Assembly: GCA_016719565.1 (NCBI GenBank)
Contig: JADJYU010000001.1
Location: forward strand, 620,001 to 684,000
From: Ignavibacteria bacterium
Lineage (GTDB): Bacteria; Bacteroidota; Ignavibacteria; Tepidaquicellales; Tepidaquicellaceae
Length of the DNA stretch: 64,000 nt
Direction: 5' to 3'
Under the pieces are notes generated by a model. The model was not told the origin of the DNA, searched no databases, and worked only from the letters and a program-made list of their open reading frames with translations. The stretch's first letter is position 1, and every line of letters begins with the position of its first letter. A program made the translations under genes and the position numbers. Positions 26,740 through 36,486 of this stretch are shown here, one piece after another.

Positions 26740-27421
26740 TCATATTCTTCTTCACCTCTTCCATATCTTTCTTCTCCGTTATCTTTATATTTTTTTTATC
26801 ACCCGGTATCACCTTCACTTTGTATCCATACTTCTCAACTATCGAAGACTCATCAGTTCCGGTAAATCCATCCTCATACGATCTCAAAAAACATTTCTCC
26901 AGTATTTCAAATCCGAAAGCCTGCGGAGTCTGAACGGTTAATATATTTTCTCTGTCCACAGTTTCTTTAACAAATAAATTTTTATCCGCCCTCTTTAAAG
27001 TATCGCTGACGGTAATGCCGGGAATTGCGCAACCGAATTTATCGGCGGCTTTTATTAATTCCAAAACAAGCTTTACCGAAACAAGAGGTCTTACTGCATC
27101 ATGGATCAGTATAATGTCTTTCTTTCCGCAGTCAAGATTTATCAAAGCGTTATAAACCGAGTCCTGTCTGCGTTTCCCGCCTTCGACAACTTTTTTTACT
27201 TTTGTAAAATTGTTTTCCCTTATTATTGAACAGATCCGTATGAAGTTTTCCGGAGCTGCTGCAATAATTATTTCATCGATAACTTTTACATCATGAAATT
27301 TTTTTACAGTATGAGTTAGAATTTCTTTACCGTTTATTTTCATAAACTGCTTCGGGGTCTTTCCTCCGAATCTAATTCCGCTTCCGGACGCCGGTACTAT
27401 GACTTTAACGGCTCTGTTCAA
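26723..27421 (-). CDS. ispD: 2-C-methyl-D-erythritol 4-phosphate cytidylyltransferase
   Basis: A 232-aa IspD, the CTP-dependent third step of the MEP isoprenoid pathway. Landmarks are VIVPASGSGIRFGGKTPKQF (8-27), the R-x-D-S-V-Y-N-A-L segment, HDAVRPLV, and T-V-Q-T-P-Q-A-F. A later TGTDESSIVEKYG is also standard. Cytoplasmic. It appears to be the first gene of the minus-strand run that continues through the esterase; ispF is not adjacent. Confidence 0.95.
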   Translation of the reverse strand: MNRAVKVIVPASGSGIRFGGKTPKQFMKINGKEILTHTVKKFHDVKVIDEIIIAAAPENFIRICSIIRENNFTKVKKVVEGGKRRQDSVYNALINLDCGKKDIILIHDAVRPLVSVKLVLELIKAADKFGCAIPGITVSDTLKRADKNLFVKETVDRENILTVQTPQAFGFEILEKCFLRSYEDGFTGTDESSIVEKYGYKVKVIPGDKKNIKITEKKDMEEVKKNMNGNGC

Positions 27422-27769
27422 TCCTGTTCAGCTTTATTTATTCTGATCAAATCTGATTCAATAATAATTGAATTCTGAAATATTTTCCGGTGACTGATTA
27501 AAAATTTTGTTTTGTAAAATTAATCAAATTAAAAACTTATTACGATATATAATTTTCTCTTCTTACAGAAAATGCAGGTACATATAATGAAATTATAAAA
27601 TAAGAATAAATATTCAAAACTGTATTTCGTTTTCTCTGAAAAATTTTTCTTATAAATAAATATGAGTCTTAATAGAATTGGAAATTAAGCTAAATTCTAT
27701 AATTATTATTTGTTGCCCGATAACTGATATTCACATATATTTTTTTTGCGAGAAAGGTTATTTTGACTA
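27422..27769. other. Divergent intergenic region
   Basis: About 350 AT-rich bases between ispD (minus) and the membrane-protein gene (plus). Both promoters should be here, but I could not identify a convincing motif. No RNA gene or repeat is visible. Confidence 0.5.
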
Positions 27770-28234
27770 ATGAAAAATATGTATATCGCTTTTTATGTCC
27801 TTAGCCTTTTAATATTTATCTTCACATTATTAGGCGGATCGCTTACCCGTCCCGTTTTCGAATCGTTGTCTGAGAAGACAATTGAAAAGACAGGTTTCAA
27901 AAAATCTTATGTTCAGTCCTTTGATAACAGAATTGACGAACTCATATTCAAATCAAAACAGATCGAACTTCAGATAGAAAAAATAAAGAATTTTTTCTCT
28001 TCGGATAAAATTGATGAAAGCAAATATTCAAAAGAGGAAAGTAAAATGCTTGAGAACTCAGTTTATATACCTTTGCAGAATATGTTCATTATGATCTACC
28101 GTTTTCTGACAGTTATCCTATCTGTCTTTATACTTTTCACCGCTGTGATAATTCAGCTTTTCAGCAGAGGGTTTGAATTACGTAAAAGAGTATCAAGACT
28201 TGAAGCTGCGATGTATTCCGGAAACCGCGTATGA
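27770..28234 (+). CDS. Small two-TM protein with central coiled-coil-like region
   Basis: A 154-aa membrane protein with TM helices at about 5-25 and 108-132. Between them is a charged helical stretch (NRIDELIFKSKQIELQIEKIKNF), and the C-terminus ends in a basic helix (ELRKRVSRLEAAM). Both termini are probably cytoplasmic. No family is recognised. Its stop overlaps the start of the Sua5 gene (ATGA), so the two are translationally coupled, and it heads a five-gene plus-strand run. Confidence 0.7.
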   Translation: MKNMYIAFYVLSLLIFIFTLLGGSLTRPVFESLSEKTIEKTGFKKSYVQSFDNRIDELIFKSKQIELQIEKIKNFFSSDKIDESKYSKEESKMLENSVYIPLQNMFIMIYRFLTVILSVFILFTAVIIQLFSRGFELRKRVSRLEAAMYSGNRV

Positions 28235-29211
28235 CGAAAATTATTACGGACATTGAAACTGCGGCTGAAGAGATCCGCAAAGGAAATATCACCGGTCTGC
28301 CGACTGAAACCGTTTACGGACTCGGTGCAGATGCATTAAATGACAAAGCGGTTATAAAGATCTTTGAATCGAAAGACAGGCCGGTATTTAATCCGGTCAT
28401 TGTTCATATCCGGTATGCAGCCGACATAGAAAAATACAGCTGCGAAATTCCTGATATAGTATACGACCTTGCGGAAAAATTTTCTCCGGGACCGGTCACG
28501 TTCGTTCTTAAGAAAAAAAACAATATCTCTGATCTTGTAACTGCAGGCAATAACAGCGTAGGACTGAGAATTTCGTCAAATCATATTTTCAGGGAAGTGT
28601 TAAGACTTGCGGAAACTCCGATAGCTGCTCCGTCGGCAAACAGGTCGGGCAGGATTTCGCCTACCACTGCGGAAGAAGTTTTAAAAGAAATGGACGGGAA
28701 AATTAATTACATACTTGACGGCGGGAAATGTGAAATAGGAATCGAATCCACCGTCATTAGTTTTTTAGATAACGGGATCAGAATTTTAAGACACGGATAT
28801 ATAACAAAAGAAGATATTGAAAAAGTGACAGGTAAATTAAATGATAAGATCAAGGATGACATATTTGATCCAAACTCAACCGGAAAAATTTCTCCGGGAA
28901 TGCTGAAGATACATTACGCTCCTGCTACACCTTTATATAAATGTAATGAACCTGAAATGGCGGAAAGCATTACCGGACTCAAAACCGGAATACTTGATTT
29001 CGGAAAATATCAGAATACAAAAGAAATTACATTCAATCTTTATTCCGATCTTAGAAAGCTTGATGAATCGGGGTTTGACATGCTGTTGTACAATGATATC
29101 GAAAACACGGGACTGGGAGCTGCTATTAATGACAGATTAAAAAGAGCAGGATCCGGTGAGATTATGCTTTCTGAAAATTCATATAAAATAATTAACAACA
29201 CGAATGACTGA
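28231..29211 (+). CDS. tsaC: L-threonylcarbamoyladenylate synthase, Sua5 type
   Basis: A 326-aa Sua5/YwlC protein that makes threonylcarbamoyl-AMP from threonine, bicarbonate and ATP for the t6A modification of ANN-decoding tRNAs. The YrdC domain shows GLPTETVYGLGADAL (22-36), K-D-R-P-x-x-N-P, FSPGPVTFVLKK, and APSANRSGRISPT. The C-terminal Sua5 domain begins around 205 with S-P-G-M-L-K-I-H-Y-A-P. The length fits Sua5 rather than the short TsaC. Start overlaps the previous gene and its own end overlaps the next by 8 bases. Confidence 0.95.
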   Translation: MTKIITDIETAAEEIRKGNITGLPTETVYGLGADALNDKAVIKIFESKDRPVFNPVIVHIRYAADIEKYSCEIPDIVYDLAEKFSPGPVTFVLKKKNNISDLVTAGNNSVGLRISSNHIFREVLRLAETPIAAPSANRSGRISPTTAEEVLKEMDGKINYILDGGKCEIGIESTVISFLDNGIRILRHGYITKEDIEKVTGKLNDKIKDDIFDPNSTGKISPGMLKIHYAPATPLYKCNEPEMAESITGLKTGILDFGKYQNTKEITFNLYSDLRKLDESGFDMLLYNDIENTGLGAAINDRLKRAGSGEIMLSENSYKIINNTND

Positions 29212-30514
29212 GCGGATCATAATAGATTTTGATGATGAAAAGGAAAAACCCAAAAAAGCTAATTCAGATAAAAAGGTTCCGGAGAAAGAAAGGATCGTAA
29301 TTGATCTTAGCGAAGAGCTTAATAAAATTGATATTGAACACATTGAAGAAACTTATGAAGATCAGATACTTAGGCAAAAAGTTGACTGCTTTTATAAAGG
29401 CGGCAGCGGTCTGAATAATTTTTATGAGAGCAGTCTGAATTTTCCGGAAGGTATTGAAAAGGGTTTCAGTCAGTCATTCAGGATAAATCTTAAAGATGAT
29501 TTTTTTAACAGTGTGCTTTTTAATAACAGATATATAATACTGAGTTCGTGCACCGGTCATGTTTATTTTACAGACAGGTTCACGGGATATACCGAACATA
29601 AAGCACATATTAAGGAGCAGGTGTTTGAAAAGACCGGACTGGTTTATTCAAATTGTGTATACATAAATTCACTGAGGAAAATTTTCCGTTATGGAAAAAC
29701 TGACGAAAAAAATTTCGACTCACAGGAGATACATGAAACCGGCGAGGGAGTTTTTATCTGGAGCAATCTTAACCGGTATAAGAATTTAATACTGTTTACT
29801 GACTACGACCCTTCGCTGCAGACAGCCGGGCTTAACTTATTAAATATTAATAACACCGAAAACGATGGTAATGAAAAGATCACGGAGAACTTCTTTCGTT
29901 TTGAATTTAAAGTCAGCAGATACATTAGCGACAGAATATGCATTGCGGGCAAGACGGCATTTATACTGACGGATTCAAAGCTGCTGATATTTGACATTGA
30001 GAAAAGGACAGGAGTAATGACGGAACTGAATTTAAAGACAGATGAAAATTCTTTTCTTTTTTATTCGGGTAACAGGATATATATTACAACAATTGATTAT
30101 GAACTTTACTATACTGATCTCCCGGTAAATACAGGTAATTTCAAAACAACCGGAATAAAAAGTAATTATATCAATTCCATCGGAGGATTCGGTGATAATA
30201 TTTTTACGGGAACGATGGAGGGCTGGAAATTATTCAAGTCTACCGGTCTGAAGATTTATGAATTTGAAGATGAGTATGAGAACCGAATTGAAAGCATTGG
30301 CAGAAATATCTTAGTGATCTCAAAAAGCAATAAGATTGTATTCAGCAATCTCAACAGGTTTCAGGAAGCGGAAGGATATGTCATATCTTCTGATGAGTTA
30401 AACGAATCGGAATTTATAAATTCAGCCGTGATATCCGGGAATGAGATTTTCATATTAACGAGAAAGGGTATACTTGAATCTTTTACAAACGATAAATTAA
30501 ATATACATATCTGA
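29204..30514 (+). CDS. Unknown protein, probable beta-propeller
   Basis: A 436-aa protein with no signal peptide. It has a charged N-terminal 60 residues containing a repeated I-(I/V)-I-D-(F/L) motif (RIIIDFDDE, then RIVIDLSEE), and a body of repeated beta-rich segments of the form NRYIILSS, RIFRYGK, NRIYITTIDYELYYTDL, NIFTGTMEGWKLF, and GNEIFILTRKG, as in WD/PQQ-like propellers. No catalytic residues were recognised. It overlaps tsaC by 8 bases and precedes the VWA gene by three bases, so it likely works with the VWA protein. Confidence 0.6.
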   Translation: MTERIIIDFDDEKEKPKKANSDKKVPEKERIVIDLSEELNKIDIEHIEETYEDQILRQKVDCFYKGGSGLNNFYESSLNFPEGIEKGFSQSFRINLKDDFFNSVLFNNRYIILSSCTGHVYFTDRFTGYTEHKAHIKEQVFEKTGLVYSNCVYINSLRKIFRYGKTDEKNFDSQEIHETGEGVFIWSNLNRYKNLILFTDYDPSLQTAGLNLLNINNTENDGNEKITENFFRFEFKVSRYISDRICIAGKTAFILTDSKLLIFDIEKRTGVMTELNLKTDENSFLFYSGNRIYITTIDYELYYTDLPVNTGNFKTTGIKSNYINSIGGFGDNIFTGTMEGWKLFKSTGLKIYEFEDEYENRIESIGRNILVISKSNKIVFSNLNRFQEAEGYVISSDELNESEFINSAVISGNEIFILTRKGILESFTNDKLNIHI

Positions 30515-30517
30515 TCA

Positions 30518-32164
30518 ATGATCAATTTCAGAAAACTTCTATTAATCATTTTACTTACAGCGGTTTCGTCTGCAAATTCACAGCCGGATAATCAGTTCAT
30601 ATTTTTATTTGACAATTCGGGAAGCATGCTTCCTTATTATAATAATCCTGAGAGCAGTTTCAAGGTTTTCAGCAAAGCTTTAATTAAAAATTCCGTTAAG
30701 GGAAGTGATAAAACCGGAATATACATATTCACAAAGACAGATGAGAAGCGCGCGATCAGTTCCCCTAAAATGCTGTTCAACGCAGGCGCAGATGAAATGA
30801 TACTGGATAAAATATTTATTAAGTTCACTCCGATGAGAGGAAATGATAATCTCACGGGAACGACGGATCTGATAGAAGCACTAGACAAGGGAATTGCCGC
30901 AGTCGAAGGAAACTCTGCAGTGATTTGGCTTATCACTGATAACATTAACGATAACAGCGGAAGCGGAGACTCGTCTTATTCCAACACTCTTGAGTTTTAT
31001 AAGAAGCTTAGATCGGATGCAAATATTCAGAAAATTCTTTTGTATCCTATTCCGGAAAAAGCTGTAGATGGAAGCGATACGGCAAAGGGTTACGTTGCAT
31101 ACGGAATTGTATATTCGAAAACCCGTTTGTCACAGCCTGAGCTGGAAAGTTATGATACTATTTTAAGAAGATCCGGCATAAAAGAAAAAGCCATCACGTT
31201 AAAGCCGCTTGACATCGGAACGATATTACTGAAGCCGCAGATCACACAAAGCAAAATTACAGACGGTAAAATTTATTTCGACGGATCGTCATTAAGGGGA
31301 AAAGGATTTGAAGAAGGAGAGAAAGTTCAGGAGACCTTCAACGATCTCACATTGAAATCAAATCTATATCCGTACATAATAAAGAGCGCAAGACTCAGCG
31401 TCGGACTTGATAATTTTACATCATCCGATTATTCCGTAAAATCACTGGGTACGCAGACTATTTCGCCGTCCACAGTCAGCAACGTTTCGCCGGAAGGCGA
31501 GGTAACGGGATTTTCCGTAATATTCAATCTGCCGGAGATCACACCGAATTTTTCTTTCAATACAATTTTTAAAGAGGATTTCACGATCGGCGGGGATCTG
31601 ATACTTGACGTATCGCAGGTGGATATTTTACTCGATGAGAATTATGTGAACCGATTCAGAGAACTATTCGCGCTGCAGTCTGTTCCGGAAATTTTTCAGC
31701 CGGTGCTGAAGGATAAAAAAATAATCACAAAGATACCGCTCGAGATACGGATGAGATACGGACCATGGAGATTATTCGTACTGATAGGACTGATCGCGCT
31801 TATTTTAGCATTAATAGTGTTTTTCCTCTTAATGATATTTAAGAAAAAATGTTTCGGGCTCTCAATAGACAACGGTCCCGCGCAGGATGTATGTCTCGGC
31901 GGATTTTCCTCTTATTCGGTTTCGACCAGAATGTCCGGCGAGCTGGGTAAAATAAAAAAGTCAATGTCAGGAAGACTGAGTTTTGAATACTCGAAAAGCA
32001 CCACATCACCCGGCTCAAAGACCACGCTCACTGAAAATATCCCGATTGAGATTCAATACGAAGACGAAAGTTTCAGGACGAATTCGGTTTCTCTGATGAT
32101 AACCGAATCCGATAAAAGTGCAGACAGAAATCTTGGGGATACTGATGAAACGGGAATTTACTGA
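30518..32164 (+). CDS. Exported VWA-domain membrane protein
   Basis: A 548-aa protein with a signal peptide (1-21), a von Willebrand factor A domain with a complete MIDAS start (FDNSGSM, 31-37), a TGTTDLIEALDKG segment and LITDNIND, then a beta-rich periplasmic region, one TM helix at about 418-440 (LFVLIGLIALILALIVFFLL), and a cytoplasmic beta domain (CFGLSIDNGPAQ...). VWA domains bind partners through a metal ion. Topology suggests an N-out sensor or scaffold. Pairs with the propeller-like gene upstream; function unknown. Confidence 0.78.
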   Translation: MINFRKLLLIILLTAVSSANSQPDNQFIFLFDNSGSMLPYYNNPESSFKVFSKALIKNSVKGSDKTGIYIFTKTDEKRAISSPKMLFNAGADEMILDKIFIKFTPMRGNDNLTGTTDLIEALDKGIAAVEGNSAVIWLITDNINDNSGSGDSSYSNTLEFYKKLRSDANIQKILLYPIPEKAVDGSDTAKGYVAYGIVYSKTRLSQPELESYDTILRRSGIKEKAITLKPLDIGTILLKPQITQSKITDGKIYFDGSSLRGKGFEEGEKVQETFNDLTLKSNLYPYIIKSARLSVGLDNFTSSDYSVKSLGTQTISPSTVSNVSPEGEVTGFSVIFNLPEITPNFSFNTIFKEDFTIGGDLILDVSQVDILLDENYVNRFRELFALQSVPEIFQPVLKDKKIITKIPLEIRMRYGPWRLFVLIGLIALILALIVFFLLMIFKKKCFGLSIDNGPAQDVCLGGFSSYSVSTRMSGELGKIKKSMSGRLSFEYSKSTTSPGSKTTLTENIPIEIQYEDESFRTNSVSLMITESDKSADRNLGDTDETGIY

Positions 32165-32333
32165 CGCGAAAATACTAACTAATTTTTTAATTAAATAATT
32201 TTTTGATTATACATTTATTAATTTAACAGCAGAAATAATTTATCTGAAGACCGTAATTTATTTTATTAAAATAATTTAAACTGCATACAGTTTTTAATCT
32301 TTTATCGGAGATACGGTTAATTTAAACAGAGTA

Positions 32334-35300
32334 ATGTTAATCAAAAAATTTATAATTCTTTTACCGCTGCTTTTTCTCTCAACCTGTCTGTATTCACAGC
32401 AGAATCCGAATTATAAAACAATAGTAACGCAGATAGGTAACAGGGATACTCTGATAACTCTTCCTGAGAAATTTATAATTCCTTTTTCAGAAATTCTTAC
32501 ACTGCAAAACAAAGTACTGACTCCGGTAAGCGACTACAAACTCGATCATCGTCAGGGTATCATAACACTCAGCAAAGATCTTTTCAGCAAATACCAACTT
32601 GACACTTTTCAAATTTATTCCCTGAAGACGGATTACGACATATTTCCATATGACATTAAGGAAGAGTATTCTAATTTTGAGATCATCACTGAGAGAGATA
32701 CGGTTACAGGTGATTCTATAATGATAGCAACGCAGACAAAAGATTTCATGGGAAGTTTATTTGAAGGAACTGATCTGCAGAAATCAGGAAGTTTATTCAG
32801 AGGAGTTACGATTGGTTCAAACCGTGATCTTTCGCTTAACTCCGGATTCCGTCTGCAGCTGAACGGAAAACTTACCAGCGACATAGAAATTAATGCAGCG
32901 CTTACTGATGAGTCGACGCCTATACAGCCGGAAGGAAACACACAGAAGCTTCAGGAGCTTGATAATGTTTTTATAGAATTGAAGGGACAGGATTTCACGG
33001 GAACAATAGGAGATATAAAAATAGATTTTTTAAATACTGAGTTTTCAAATTTTTCCAGAAAGATACAGGGAGCGAAGGGATACGGAGTTTATGGAAACGG
33101 ACTTGGGAATATACTGCTGAGCGGAGCGGTGCAGAGAGGAAAGTATAATACAAATTCCTTTAACGGAAGAGACGGCATACAGGGACCGTATTATCTTATC
33201 GGCAATGACAACGAGATAAACATACTTGTTCTATCCGGCACTGAAAAAGTTTATCTTGACGGAATTGAAATGATCCGCGGCGAGCAGGCTGATTATATTA
33301 TTGATTATGGCATCGGGACGATCACATTTACAAACAGGAGGATCATAACATCAGCTTCAAGAGTGATTGTTGATTTTGAATATACTGACAGAAAATATTC
33401 AAGGACGCTTATCACCGGAGCAAACAATCTGAATCTTCTTAACAATAAATTAAGGGTTGGTTTTTCATATGTAAATGAAAATGACAATGAGGACAAGACA
33501 ATTGATTTCACGCTGACGGATGCAGATAAAGAAATTCTTTCTCAGGCCGGTGATGACAGATTCAAAGCGATAAAGTCAGGTGTTCAATTTGTCGGCAGGG
33601 ATACTGCAACGGGACTTGGAAAAGGACTGTATATAAAATCCGATACTCTAATAAATTCCGAAAACATAACAGTATACAAATATTTACCAAATGATACCAA
33701 TGCAGTATATCAGGTTACATTTTCTTTTGTCGGACAGGGAAAAGGAAATTATCTGCAGAAGAGTTCGCTCGAGTATAATTTCAACGGACTTGCGCAGGGA
33801 AATTTTGATACTATAGTTTTTATTCCTCTGCCGAATGCATATCAGATCGGGGACATAAAAGTAAAGTATGAGTCTTCTCCCAGACGTGAATTCACGCTGG
33901 ATTTGGAAACAGCTGTATCAACACTTGACGCAAATAAATTTTCAGACGTTGACGATAATAATAACTCCGGTCTGGCATTTTTCGGAGTACTGGGTTTAAG
34001 CAAACAGAATTTTAATTTTCTTGGAGCGAAGCTTAATTCACTGGAGCTTAAGCTAAAGAGTAAAATTGTAAACAAAATATTTGCTCCGGTTGAAAGATAT
34101 AATCCTGTTGAGTTTTACAGACAGTATGATATACAGGATTCCAATAAACTCACGGAAGATCTTAGAGAAGCGTCACTCATAGTTTCACCGGTTGAGTATG
34201 TGAGATTGAACGCTCAGTTTGGTCAGCTATTAAGAGGCGACGGATTTGATGCGCTGAGATCATCAGCTGAATTCATTATGAGAGATGAAACAAAGGATAT
34301 TCCTGATGTGCTTTATAACATTGAATTTATAAAATCTGATAACACATACATTAATATAAACAGCAACTGGCTGAGACAATTTGCGACAGCGGGTTATAAA
34401 AAATATTTCGGGGGATTTTCCTTTGACAATCCGAATATGGAATTCCGTCTGGATTTTATTCAGGAGAACAGGCGAAACAAGGTGCAGGGGCTGACAGGAG
34501 ACAGTCTTCAGTCAGGAAGTTTTTCATTTTATGAAGTAAAGCCTAAGCTGATACTGAATAATTTGTTTGATGTAAATCTTTATACGGAATTCGGATTAAG
34601 GAAAGATAATCTTCCCGTCAACGGAGTTCTTCAGAAAGAGTCTCAGACGTTCACTCAGACATACGGATTAAGATACAGCGGTGTACAGTGGATATCAACG
34701 TTTCTCGAACTTACCCACAGGAAAAAGATTTTGACAACGCGTTTGTTTCGGAAACCAACACTAATAATAATTCATTACTTGTTAACTGGCAGACGAGGTT
34801 TGATCCGTTAAGCGGTTCGCTGCTTTCGGATTTTTATTACAATACCACAAGCGAGAGACAGGCGCGTGTAGAGAGGATCTTTGTCGAAGTGCGGGTAGGC
34901 GAAGGAAATTATATTTATCTGGGTGATCTGAATGCAAACGGATTGAAGGATGAGAATGAATTTCAGCTGACAAATTTTGACGACGGAAATTACATACGAA
35001 TAAACCAGCCTACGAGTGAATTATTTCCTGTTACCGCGCTGAACTCGTCAGTCAGATTCAATATAAAGCCGTCGAGATTTTTTACCGTTACAGGCAACGA
35101 TGTATTTTCGGAGTTACTGCGTAATACAACTGCTGAAACATATTTAAGAGTAGAAGAAAAAAGTAAATCTCCAAATCCTGAAGACATTTATTTTTTAAAG
35201 TTCAGTACATTTCAGAATGACTCAAATACATTATTAGGTACAAGCCTTATACAGCAGGACATTAACTTTTTTGAATTCAATACCGCATACTCGCTTAAGC

Positions 35301-35881
35301 TGAGATTCATACAGCAGAGAAATATTAACCAGTTTGTCAGCGGCAACGAAAGATTTTTCGGAATTCAGAAATCAGTAAAGCTCAAACTTGGACTGACGAA
35401 TGACATTACAACTCTGTTTGAATACTTAAACAGAGTAGACAGAAATGACGCGCCGGCAAACTCCGTCAGAAACAGGAATATAAAATCGGAAGGCATATCG
35501 GGAGATTTTTCATACAGACCAATTCCGGAAATTGAGAGCGGATTTGTTCTGAATTTTTCAAAAGCGACAGATGATTATCCGGCTGTACCTTTGCAGGCTG
35601 ATATTAACAGGATACTATTCAGAATTATATATTCATTTACATTATCCGGACGGATAAGAGCGGAAGTGGAAAGGGACAACATTAAACTTAACAATCCTGA
35701 CGCTGCATTTCCCTATGAGCTTACAAACGGAAGACCTGTGGGAAGCAGTATATTATGGAGAATATTGTTTGATTACAGCATCAGCAAAAATTTGCAGGCG
35801 ACTTTTAATTACGACGGCAGGTCAGAGAGCAATAGAAATGTAATACACACCGGCCGCGCAGAAATAAAGGCATTCTTTTGA
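32334..35881 (+). CDS. Large outer-membrane beta-barrel protein, frameshifted
   Basis: Two overlapping frames (32334-34811 and 34688-35881) form one gene of about 1,180 codons. The break is at five A (34722-34726): one extra A turns LTHRKKILTT into LTHRKKDFDNAFVSET, joining the second frame. The product has a signal peptide (LIKKFIILLPLLFLSTCLYS), beta-rich N-terminal domains with the repeated phrase VYLDGIEMIRGEQADYIID, and a long C-terminal stretch of alternating amphipathic strands typical of an outer-membrane barrel, ending in a phenylalanine (IKAFF). I do not recognise the family with certainty; it vaguely resembles SprA-like or other large Bacteroidota barrels. Separated from the VWA gene by 170 bases. 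Confidence 0.7.
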
Positions 35882-35901
35882 AATGGGATTTCATTTTAAT
35901 A

Positions 35902-36486
35902 TCATGCAAATCCTGACCTGTTCAGATCAGAGAGATCGTCAATATCTGAAAGCTGTTCAAGCAGAGAATAATTTTTACTAATCGAATCAATCTTTTTAAT
36001 GGTCTGCTCAAGGACTTCATTAGTACTCCAGCTAATATTTTCAAACAGAGAGTCTGAATTCTCTTTCAGACCTATGAGATAATATCCGCCGTCTTTTGCC
36101 GGACCCAGCACAAATTCAGCTTCGTCAAGTTTATCAAAAGCCTGATTCAGAATTTCAGCATTCAGTTCCGGACAGTCTGTACCTATTAGTAATATTTTTT
36201 CAAAACCTGATCTCTTAAGATCATTGAATGCATTTTTCATTTTCTCACCCAGGTCCTTACCGCTCTGCAATTCCTGACGGTAATTTTCATCGAAAAGATC
36301 TTCATCTTTAAAATCAGTCAGGTACAAATATTTTTCACATGGAATATTTTTTGTGCAACCGTAAGTATGATATAAAAGCTTTACATATATTTCAAAAGCC
36401 TTATCGTTTCCCGCTTCAGCTGCAAGTCTTGTTTTGACTTTTCCTATTACCGGATTTCTTGCAAATATTATGAGAGCATTTTTCAT
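35902..36486 (-). CDS. TIGR04282-type transferase (DUF2064, arsenosugar/rSAM-associated)
   Basis: A 194-aa protein beginning MKNALIIFARNPVIGKVKTRL, the signature of the rSAM/selenodomain-associated transferase 1 family, which NCBI names arsenosugar biosynthesis glycosyltransferase. Other landmarks are GTDCPELN, and GPAKDGGYYLIGLK, a nucleotide-sugar-binding GT-A-like core. It is the last gene of an eight-gene minus-strand operon headed by an ArsS-like radical SAM gene, which is the known association. Its start overlaps the preceding gene by four bases. The sugar donor and acceptor are not determined by sequence. Confidence 0.85.
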   Translation of the reverse strand: MKNALIIFARNPVIGKVKTRLAAEAGNDKAFEIYVKLLYHTYGCTKNIPCEKYLYLTDFKDEDLFDENYRQELQSGKDLGEKMKNAFNDLKRSGFEKILLIGTDCPELNAEILNQAFDKLDEAEFVLGPAKDGGYYLIGLKENSDSLFENISWSTNEVLEQTIKKIDSISKNYSLLEQLSDIDDLSDLNRSGFA

